This document shows, piece after piece, positions 55,298 to 62,218 of a stretch of DNA of 64,000 nt. The position numbers and the translations under genes were made by a program. Each line of letters starts with the position of its first letter. Position 1 is the first letter of the stretch. This DNA is from CAZXWN01 sp964644695 [NCBI: uncultured bacterium] (lineage in GTDB: Bacteria; UBP4; UBA4092): contig CAZXWN010000003.1 in NCBI GenBank assembly GCA_964644695.1, positions 1-64,000 of the forward strand. Reading direction: 5' to 3'. Below the pieces are notes generated by a model. The model was given only the letters and a program-made list of their open reading frames with translations, did not search any database and had not been told where the DNA came from.

Positions 55298-55960
55298 ATG
55301 CCCTATCTTATGAATCAATCACCCCGGTGGATAGATTTTTCAGGATTACCGGAGGAATTAAATACAAAGGCCGGCCCTCATGGCTGGGCCACCTTTAAAC
55401 GGTTATTGGAACTTGATTGTCTCCAAAATCCAGAATCTCCCGATATTATCCGGGAACCCGTAGATAAATTAGCCCAAAGTCTGGGACTCCCTTCGGTTCT
55501 GGTTCGTCAGGTATTGGAATCATTAATTGATTTGGCTCTGGTAAAAGCCTACCTTCCCACCCAGGATATTGAAGAGGCCTTGTTCCAGATTCGGACCCCA
55601 TTACCGACTCCCATCTCCTGGAAAGATATTCCCATAGATGATGGGGGACAACTGGGGGCTGATTCTCCCCTGCGGCTCCGATATACACAAGTGGTAGATG
55701 AGAATATGGAAGAAACCCCTAAAATCCGTCAAATCCTTCATTGGTACACCGAATTATGCGGGTTGAAATTGAATACCCAAATCACAGAAGATTTAATGGA
55801 AATTGAAAAACAATTTGAATTAGAAGAGATCCGAAACGCCTTTGAAACCGCCAAACGGAATAAAAGACGGTCCCTGCGGTCTGTTTTTAAGATACTATAT
55901 GAGGTAAAAGATACCCCAAAACCGGGGACATCCAACGCCATCCCGGATAAGGGAGAATAA
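55298..55960 (+). CDS. DnaD-like replication initiation protein
   Basis: 220 residues. The N-terminal half looks like a winged helix with a regulatory pattern (IREPVDKLAQSLGLPSVLVRQVLESLIDLALV). The C-terminal part (IRQILHWYTELCGLKLNTQ to RRSLRSVFKILYE) fits the DnaD/DnaB-type domain that contacts DNA in the Gram-positive primosome. It lies 4 bp upstream of a DnaC-type helicase loader gene. The assignment rests on pattern and context, not on an exact signature. In Bacillus-type bacteria DnaD brings the loader and helicase to the origin. Confidence 0.7.
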   Translation: MPYLMNQSPRWIDFSGLPEELNTKAGPHGWATFKRLLELDCLQNPESPDIIREPVDKLAQSLGLPSVLVRQVLESLIDLALVKAYLPTQDIEEALFQIRTPLPTPISWKDIPIDDGGQLGADSPLRLRYTQVVDENMEETPKIRQILHWYTELCGLKLNTQITEDLMEIEKQFELEEIRNAFETAKRNKRRSLRSVFKILYEVKDTPKPGTSNAIPDKGE

Positions 55961-55964
55961 TGGT

Positions 55965-56672
55965 ATGACAGATACCCGTGAAACAATAACACCCTCTCTA
56001 GGTCAACCTTATGGATGTGAACTGTGTGACGGTTATGGGAACTTGATTACTCCTCAGGGAGTTAAAGATTGTTCCTGTAAAATCCGCGCATTAGTGAAAC
56101 ATCGGTTAACGGAAGCCCGGATTCCACTCATTTATACCGATAAAACCCTGGATAATTTTGACCCTAAGACCGCAGAATTGAAAAAAACACTGGTTCTTGC
56201 CCGTCAATATGTGGAGGCCTATCGTCCAGACCTGCGAGGTTTGGTGTTCATGGGGGAATGTGGAACAGGTAAAACCCATTTGGCGGTCTCTATCCTGAGG
56301 GAACTTATCTACAAGGGATACAGTGGATTATATTACAATGTGATTAACCTGTTAGATGACCTCCGAGCCAGTTATGATGCGCCTCCGGGTACCCGATGGC
56401 CGATTTTGGACCGGGTTCGAGATACAGATATATTGGTATTAGATGACTTAGGAGCCGAGAAGACTTCTGGATGGGTGAATGACCGGCTTTATGCTATCAT
56501 CAATCATAGATACGAGAATAAAAAGACCTTGATAGTTACCACAAATCGCTCGAATATCGAACTGCGCGATCAGGTGGGAAACCGGATATCATCCCGGCTG
56601 GCGGAGATGTGTAAAACCGTGACCGTTATTGGCCGAGATTACCGGGAGTTGATGATGAGAGGCAAATTTTAG
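55965..56672 (+). CDS. DnaC/DnaI-type helicase loader ATPase
   Basis: 235 residues. An N-terminal Cys region (C18, C21 and C36, C38 in YGCELC...DCSC) resembles the zinc site of DnaI-type loaders. The AAA+ domain has Walker A GECGTGKT at 97-104, Walker B LVLDDLGAEK and the sensor TTNRS. It should load the replicative helicase onto DNA. GGGAG lies about 9 bp before the ATG. IstB transposition helpers share the motor, but no transposase is near and the DnaD-like partner favours a replication role. Confidence 0.88.
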   Translation: MTDTRETITPSLGQPYGCELCDGYGNLITPQGVKDCSCKIRALVKHRLTEARIPLIYTDKTLDNFDPKTAELKKTLVLARQYVEAYRPDLRGLVFMGECGTGKTHLAVSILRELIYKGYSGLYYNVINLLDDLRASYDAPPGTRWPILDRVRDTDILVLDDLGAEKTSGWVNDRLYAIINHRYENKKTLIVTTNRSNIELRDQVGNRISSRLAEMCKTVTVIGRDYRELMMRGKF

Positions 56673-56695
56673 ATTCACCAGGAGGGTGCGAGGCC

Positions 56696-56920
56696 ATGAA
56701 GAACAGCCCAAAATCCGGGTCAAAAAACCCGGCCAAGCTCCCAGTTGAAGGCCGTAAGGTCGAAACCCTGAGCAATGTGTCTGCCCGACATCGTTATTAT
56801 TCATATCGAGTTCGGCAACAAATTGTAAATGGGGAATTGCATTTTGAAATTGAGAGAGAATACCGGGAAGAGCCGTCCATTCCGGACCGGACCCGGAGCA
56901 AGACAATAGAAAAAGACTGA
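56696..56920 (+). CDS. Small basic hypothetical protein
   Basis: 74 residues, Lys/Arg-rich N-terminus, then SARHRYYSYRVRQQIVNGEL and an acidic tail. AGGAGG precedes the ATG at good distance and the gene lies 23 bp after the DnaC-like gene and 55 bp before PII, so it is very likely real. No family is recognised. A nucleic-acid-binding or replication accessory role is only a guess from position. Confidence 0.6.
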   Translation: MKNSPKSGSKNPAKLPVEGRKVETLSNVSARHRYYSYRVRQQIVNGELHFEIEREYREEPSIPDRTRSKTIEKD

Positions 56921-56951
56921 ACCCGCCTTCCGGCAGGTCAGGAAAATATAG

Positions 56952-57314
<363 letters not shown>

Positions 57315-57343
57315 TCCTGTTTTACCAATTAACTGAAAATTAA

Positions 57344-57387
57344 AACTCCCGCAACAGATGTTCATCCGTTGCGGGAGTTGTTTTTTT
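57344..57387 (+). terminator. Intrinsic terminator of the PII gene
   Basis: A perfect 12-bp outer stem AACTCCCGCAAC/GTTGCGGGAGTT and an inner GATG/CATC pair are followed by TTGTTTTTTT. Confidence 0.93.
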
Positions 57388-57405
57388 GCAGTTTTCCGAA
57401 GGAAT

Positions 57406-58266
57406 TTAGTTTCGGATAGGCGCGGGTGGAGGAGGATTGAAATTCTTGACGGGTTTTTCCTCCAGTTTAGGCTCTTCAGATTTCCATTCCATGAAATCTT
57501 TTTCTTTAATATCTTTGGGATCAACAGCTCGAATTCCGGCTTTCCCTTCAGTGGAATTAACTCTTATATCAAATGTTTTTCGGGTTCCACTTTTTTTATT
57601 ATAGAATCCACCGTCTCTCCAGTTGTTATTTCTCTTATCCCAGAAAGGTTCAAACCAATTCCAGTCGGAGTAATCTTGTCCAATCCATACCCACCGACCA
57701 CTTCTCCATCTCTTATCAAACTTGCTCCAATAACCTTGTTCCCAGGCATAAGGACCCCAGGGTTTTCGCATTTCTTTCCATCCTTCAGGAATCCAAATCC
57801 AGATCCAACCCCGAGACAGTTTCCACGGACCTCGATCACGGCTGATTTTTTGACCAATTCGGAATCCACGGTCCCATTGAATTTCCCGATACCGTCCATA
57901 ACGGGAATCCCATTGGCCTAGTTCATAGTGATAACCAAATGTCTGTCTGGGTTCGCGGGTGAGATCCCAGTATCCTTCAAACCAAACCCATACATGCCCG
58001 CGTTTAGGCTCCCGTCGGGGATAATTCTTGTAACTCTGCCGTTCATTATCTCGATAGTCATCCCGGTAGTCGTATTCTTTTTCATCGGAGTATTTGTACT
58101 CGTCCCGATAATCATTTCGGTAGTCATCGCGACTTCCCATACGGGTCACTTCTGTTTGGGTGTTGGGCGAAGGTTTGACCTGAGCCATGGTATTGCTTGT
58201 CCATATCAGACTGGCTAATGCAACCATCATCCCAAGTCTTAACCACCCCATAGAACTACTTTTCAT
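57406..58266 (-). CDS. Exported protein with WxxGxW-type Trp/Tyr repeats
   Basis: 286 residues with a signal peptide ending TSNTMAQ. An N-terminal mature stretch of Asp/Tyr/Arg repeats (RDDYRNDYRDEYKY and the like, about 45-85) is followed by about eight Trp-rich units (WFEGYWD, YELGQWDSRYG, SRGWIWIWI, WEQGYWSKFDKRW, SGRWVWIGQ). Such WxxGxW repeats occur in BcpO-type surface proteins. A Glu/Lys/Pro-rich tail ends the protein. AAGGAGG lies 8 bp before ATG 58266, which decides the start. The function is unknown, with a cell-surface location. Confidence 0.7.
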   Translation of the reverse strand: MKSSSMGWLRLGMMVALASLIWTSNTMAQVKPSPNTQTEVTRMGSRDDYRNDYRDEYKYSDEKEYDYRDDYRDNERQSYKNYPRREPKRGHVWVWFEGYWDLTREPRQTFGYHYELGQWDSRYGRYREIQWDRGFRIGQKISRDRGPWKLSRGWIWIWIPEGWKEMRKPWGPYAWEQGYWSKFDKRWRSGRWVWIGQDYSDWNWFEPFWDKRNNNWRDGGFYNKKSGTRKTFDIRVNSTEGKAGIRAVDPKDIKEKDFMEWKSEEPKLEEKPVKNFNPPPPAPIRN

Positions 58267-58678
58267 AATACTGTCCTCCTTAGATATTTTATTGACCTCT
58301 ATATACATCCTATAACATAAAACGGTCGAAAAAGTTGACAGGTTCCCCGAAAGTTGGATCTGTAGCGGGTATAGCTGTAAACTTTTGATGCGTAATGGAT
58401 TATCCAAATGAGTAGATATTCAGCCAGGGAACCATGTATTCCTGAGGATGCACATTCAGAAAAGAGCCGGGCATATTATGTGTCCACGCAGGGGACTATC
58501 AGGTGGACACCCAAGAATATAGAACCAGGGTATATTTTTATGAAGAACACGATTAAGTGTATGAAACACCATGTTCAAGCAGATTAAAGCCTTTTTTCAC
58601 AATAAAAATGGTTGGCAATTTATAGAAAATGTCCTACAATTTGGAGACAAAATTAGATTCTGTATGAGGGATGAGAGT
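58267..58678. other. Divergent intergenic region with promoter of the GHL10 gene
   Basis: There is no gene here. The left part holds the leader of the leftward WxxGxW gene (AAGGAGG). The right part holds the promoter listed at 58612. A frame from 58571 is continuous with the next gene but its upstream part is promoter DNA. Confidence 0.5.
58612..58640 (+). promoter_or_regulatory. Promoter of the golvesin-GHL10 gene
   Basis: TTGGCA and TACAAT are separated by 17 bp. Transcription would start near 58647, about 30 bases before ATG 58679. Confidence 0.65.
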
Positions 58679-60706
58679 ATGTTGAGAAAGGTTTATCTTC
58701 TTCTAGTTGGATTGTTTCTATTTCTCGCGGTTGGTTTTGCATTTAGCCAGGATGTGATTGTTGATAATACAGATAGCGGATTTACTAAGACAGGAACCTG
58801 GATAACCAGCAGTTACGGTAGTTATTATGGAACCAATTGTTTTTATGCTTCTATCTATCATACTTCTAACGCTGAGGCTACATGGACGCCCACATTAACT
58901 TCAGCGAACACTTGTAAAGTGTATATTTGGTACACCAGTGGAACAAACCGGACTATTGATGCGAGATTTTCTGTTATTCATGCAAATGGAACTACTTCGC
59001 TGGTCGTTAATCAACAGACTAGTGGTGCACAATGGGTTCTCCTGGGGAATTTTGCGTTTCGCAGCGGAACCAGTGGAAAAGTTAGGCTTATCAATAAGAC
59101 TCAGTATGCGGAAAGTTCGGTGTGTATTGCCGATGCGGTGAAGTTTTCACCCAGTACTGAAACTGTTTTGACGGATCCAGATGAGCCCACAGCACCGGCA
59201 GCATCCAGGGATACAACCCCGGAATTCCGAAGTTTCTGGAACTACTCATGGGGTGCGACGATGAACTCTGCCAGTCAGTGTTCTACCTTTATTTCAGAAG
59301 CCAGGACATATAACTTCAATGCGACTATGCCTGAAATCCGTAAATGTGGAGATGCTTATTACAAGTCATCCGTCGTTCCGATGGCCACGAATATTACTCC
59401 CACGACATTGGATATTTTATCGACTATTCTGAAAATCAGCCATGATACAACAGGTGGCAAGCCGTACATGGAAGTTCATGGCTGGATGGTCGTGAACCGG
59501 GCTTATACATCAAGTTCTCCATCAGGTTCAATCTATAGTGTTCATCCAGAGTATTTTTCCAAGAGTTCCTCGGGTGCAACCAATGAATCGGGTAATTATT
59601 TCCTTGATCCGGGACATCCGGGAACGGTTGACCATCTGGGTGATGTCTTTAAGGATGTTGTTCAAAAATATCCAACCCTGGATGGTGTAAATCTGGACTA
59701 TATTCGGTATGCAGGAGATGAGTGGGGCTACAATGCCATTGCAACAACTCGGTTTGCTCAGGAATATGGATATGCGCCGCCCATATTATCCTCAAATTCA
59801 CATTGGACAACGTGGTGTCAGTATCGGCGAGACCGGATGTATGACCTTGTCCGGCGGATATATTTGGAAGTAAAGGCGCAGAGTTATACTTGCAAAGTGA
59901 CTGCCGCAACAATTGGTTGGACACCCGGGCCCGGTGGTAGTACTTCTTTTGATGAAACCCGGACTTACTATGAAGTATTTCAGGATTGGCCTTCTTGGAT
60001 GAAAGATGGATTCCTGGATGCGGTTACTCCTATGGATTATTATGATTACAGTGGCAGTTATGATGATGACTATCGGTATTGGTCAGATTTTTCGGCTGAA
60101 ACAGCGCATAGTTTGAATAGGCACGCTTATATTGGGCCATGGGGTGGGTATAATACGATTCAGAATTCAATGAATGAAATATACTATTCCCGATACACTT
60201 CCAATGCTGACGGAATCAATATGTATGTGTATCACGATTTAGTTTCACCAGTTAATTCAACGGACAGTTACAGTGACAGAACCAGTTTCTTTGCTACGGT
60301 GACAGCACAGCATTTTACGCAAAGAGTTCCTACTCCAGAAATGACTTGGCTGACCAATCCCAGTGATGGCATGCTCAAGGGAACAATTACTGTGAGTGCC
60401 AGTAATCCAGGACCTGCTCCTTATTTCAATGGTTCGGGTGCATCCGGTAAATTGTATAAGTCTCTTGTCGAAATTCAGAATAATTCTACAAGCCAGACGT
60501 ACACTTGCCGATCTGATATTACGGGTTTTTATGGTTTTGCAAAAATCCCTGCGGGTACATACAGCTTGAAGGTTAAACATCCAACAAATGGAAATATATT
60601 GGTGACTGTCAGTAATGTGGTCATTACCAACGGAACTGTTCAAACACAGAATGTTGATATTGGAGAATTGGTCCCTGTAGAGTTATCAGAATTCCTCAGT
60701 GAATAG
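58679..60706 (+). CDS. Exported golvesin-like + GHL10-type glycosidase-like protein
   Basis: 675 residues with a signal peptide (MLRKVYLLLVGLFLFLAVGF...SQ). Residues about 25-160 are a golvesin-C-like domain related to the C-domains of the two deacetylase paralogues at 42.5 and 44.8 kb (shared VNQxTSG...WVxLGxFxF and IADAVKFSP), here at the N-terminus. Residues about 180-530 are a GHL10-type TIM barrel (PEFRSFWNYSWG...GVNLDYIRY...DAVTPMDYYDY), a family related to glycosidases. A C-terminal beta-rich domain (about 540-675) resembles a carboxypeptidase-regulatory-like fold. ATG 58679 has GAGGG upstream and the predicted promoter lies inside any longer frame. It is likely a surface glycosidase. 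Confidence 0.78.
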   Translation: MLRKVYLLLVGLFLFLAVGFAFSQDVIVDNTDSGFTKTGTWITSSYGSYYGTNCFYASIYHTSNAEATWTPTLTSANTCKVYIWYTSGTNRTIDARFSVIHANGTTSLVVNQQTSGAQWVLLGNFAFRSGTSGKVRLINKTQYAESSVCIADAVKFSPSTETVLTDPDEPTAPAASRDTTPEFRSFWNYSWGATMNSASQCSTFISEARTYNFNATMPEIRKCGDAYYKSSVVPMATNITPTTLDILSTILKISHDTTGGKPYMEVHGWMVVNRAYTSSSPSGSIYSVHPEYFSKSSSGATNESGNYFLDPGHPGTVDHLGDVFKDVVQKYPTLDGVNLDYIRYAGDEWGYNAIATTRFAQEYGYAPPILSSNSHWTTWCQYRRDRMYDLVRRIYLEVKAQSYTCKVTAATIGWTPGPGGSTSFDETRTYYEVFQDWPSWMKDGFLDAVTPMDYYDYSGSYDDDYRYWSDFSAETAHSLNRHAYIGPWGGYNTIQNSMNEIYYSRYTSNADGINMYVYHDLVSPVNSTDSYSDRTSFFATVTAQHFTQRVPTPEMTWLTNPSDGMLKGTITVSASNPGPAPYFNGSGASGKLYKSLVEIQNNSTSQTYTCRSDITGFYGFAKIPAGTYSLKVKHPTNGNILVTVSNVVITNGTVQTQNVDIGELVPVELSEFLSE

Positions 60707-60715
60707 CAAATCACT

Positions 60716-60764
60716 GTCATATAAGAAAACAGGACCTGATTCAGGTCCTGTTTTCTTATATGAC
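60716..60764 (+). terminator. Long perfect hairpin terminator
   Basis: A 24-bp perfect inverted repeat (60716-60739 and 60741-60764) has a single unpaired central base, and its core is AACAGGACCTGA/TCAGGTCCTGTT. The right arm contains the T run. It begins 9 bp after the GHL10 stop. It is much longer than the other terminators here and could act in both directions. Confidence 0.85.
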
Positions 60765-60891
60765 TCACTTGGGACGTTGAAAATATTCTTGTATTGTGTC
60801 CATGAATTTGGTTTTTCTCTGTCCCCTAAACCTGTTTCCTCAGGGGTATAATTAACCAAGTACTATCGATGAATTAGAGAGGAACAACACT

Positions 60892-61551
60892 ATGTCAGTA
60901 ACAGCCCTGTTTACAACTATGACCACCCTGATTGAAGGGTTAAAACAAATCAATGTACTTCATGACAAAATGAAGGACTGGAAACCCAAGAAGTCTCAAG
61001 ATGGGAATGTCGAGGCGCGTCTGGATGATATTGAGAAGTCCTTCCAAACTCAAATTGAAATGACCGAGAAATTCCAGGAACTCCATGAGAAACAAAGAGA
61101 GTTTGTACAGGGATTGGCTCAGTCCGTACTTGCTAATGAACAGACTCTGAATAAATTTGATGATACTTTGAAAGAACATACGGCCACCTTGAATTCTCTT
61201 GATGCCAACCACTTGGCAGAAATGGTCCGGAAAGCCGAAATGTACCAGCATCGCCTGGATCAGGTGGAGCAAGAAACGAAGCAGAGTCGAGAATCTCTGG
61301 ACACTTTCCGCGCAAAGCTTGTTCTTGAAGAGGAAACCCTCAAAGCTTTGAAAGAAAGTTTTGAGAAGACAGACCGAGTCATGGAAAAACATTTATCAAA
61401 GATGGAAGACCTGAGCCTTCGAATGGATAGAATCGAAAACCGGTTAGAACGGCAAGATGCCTTGTTAATGAAAGTTCGTGGACTTTGCTATATGGTAATG
61501 TCAGCGGCGGGAATTTCTCTTCTCATTATTATCTTTCATGCGATTAAATAA
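60892..61551 (+). CDS. Coiled-coil protein with C-terminal membrane anchor
   Basis: 219 residues. A helical N-terminal start (FTTMTTLIEGLKQINVL) leads into long heptad-rich coiled coils (about 35-190, rich in Gln, Glu, Lys and Leu). A single C-terminal membrane segment follows (about 195-217, GLCYMVMSAAGISLLIIIFH). The topology is tail-anchored, with the coiled coil in the cytoplasm. The pattern is reminiscent of cell-division or chemoreceptor-like accessory proteins but no family is recognised. GAGAGGAAC precedes the ATG. Confidence 0.7.
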   Translation: MSVTALFTTMTTLIEGLKQINVLHDKMKDWKPKKSQDGNVEARLDDIEKSFQTQIEMTEKFQELHEKQREFVQGLAQSVLANEQTLNKFDDTLKEHTATLNSLDANHLAEMVRKAEMYQHRLDQVEQETKQSRESLDTFRAKLVLEEETLKALKESFEKTDRVMEKHLSKMEDLSLRMDRIENRLERQDALLMKVRGLCYMVMSAAGISLLIIIFHAIK

Positions 61552-61638
61552 CAGAAACTCTTCCAAACCTTCATATCTTCAGGTAATATGAGAAAAACTA
61601 CAGAGAATCTAAGTTCGCACCAAAGGAGAACACGCGTC

Positions 61639-62079
61639 ATGCTGAAAGAGTTTAAAGAATTTGCCGTTCGTGGGAATGTCGTTGATTTGGCAGTTGGTAT
61701 CATCGTTGGTGGAGCTTTTGGAAAAATTGTTAGTTCTTTTGTGAATGATCTCTTGATGCCTCCCCTCGGACTGTTGGCTGGGAAGATGGATTTCACCAAT
61801 CTATTTATTAATCTGGGTGATATCAAATACACCTCTCTGGATGCCGCAAAGAAAGCCGGAGCACCCACGCTCAATTATGGGATGTTTATTAATACTACCG
61901 TCGATTTTATTTTGATGGCGTTTGCTGTTTTTCTTTTGGTGAAATGGATTAATAAACTTCGTGGGCCAGCACCTGTACCGGCTCCGGCACCTCCCTCAAC
62001 AAAGGACTGCCCGTATTGTTGTAGTGCTATTCCACTTCCGGCAAAGAAGTGTCCTAACTGTACCTCAGAACTATCATAA
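61639..62079 (+). CDS. mscL: Large-conductance mechanosensitive channel with C-terminal zinc ribbon
   Basis: MscL opens in the inner membrane on osmotic downshock. The 146-residue protein begins [19 protein letters not shown], has TM1 (about 15-40), the conserved loop and TM2 (about 72-95). The tail after a Pro/Ala linker holds a CxxC pair at C124/C127 and another at C138/C141, with an extra C128, forming a zinc ribbon. The tail is common in some bacterial MscL branches and could sense redox state or metals. The start is ATG 61639 with AAAGGAG upstream. A longer frame to 61588 has no similarity. Confidence 0.95.
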   Translation: MLKEFKEFAVRGNVVDLAVGIIVGGAFGKIVSSFVNDLLMPPLGLLAGKMDFTNLFINLGDIKYTSLDAAKKAGAPTLNYGMFINTTVDFILMAFAVFLLVKWINKLRGPAPVPAPAPPSTKDCPYCCSAIPLPAKKCPNCTSELS

Positions 62080-62100
62080 ATCACTAAATTAAAGACAGTT

Positions 62101-62148
62101 AACTCACCGCTCTATTTTGTTTTATAAAAATTGAAGGGTGAGTTTTTT
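62101..62148 (+). terminator. Candidate terminator of mscL
   Basis: AACTCACC (62101-62108) pairs with GGTGAGTT (62137-62144) across a 28-base A+T-rich loop and is followed by a T run. It is weaker than the other terminators because of the long loop. Confidence 0.6.
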
Positions 62149-62218
62149 CCATTCAGACCAAAATTCTCATAAAATGAATAGATTATTTAATTTTGATTGA
62201 ACTGGGAAAGGATTTTCC

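Noticed and set aside
55965-56672. DnaC-like gene as an IstB transposition helper.
   Set aside because: No transposase or terminal inverted repeats are nearby, and it is paired with a DnaD-like gene.
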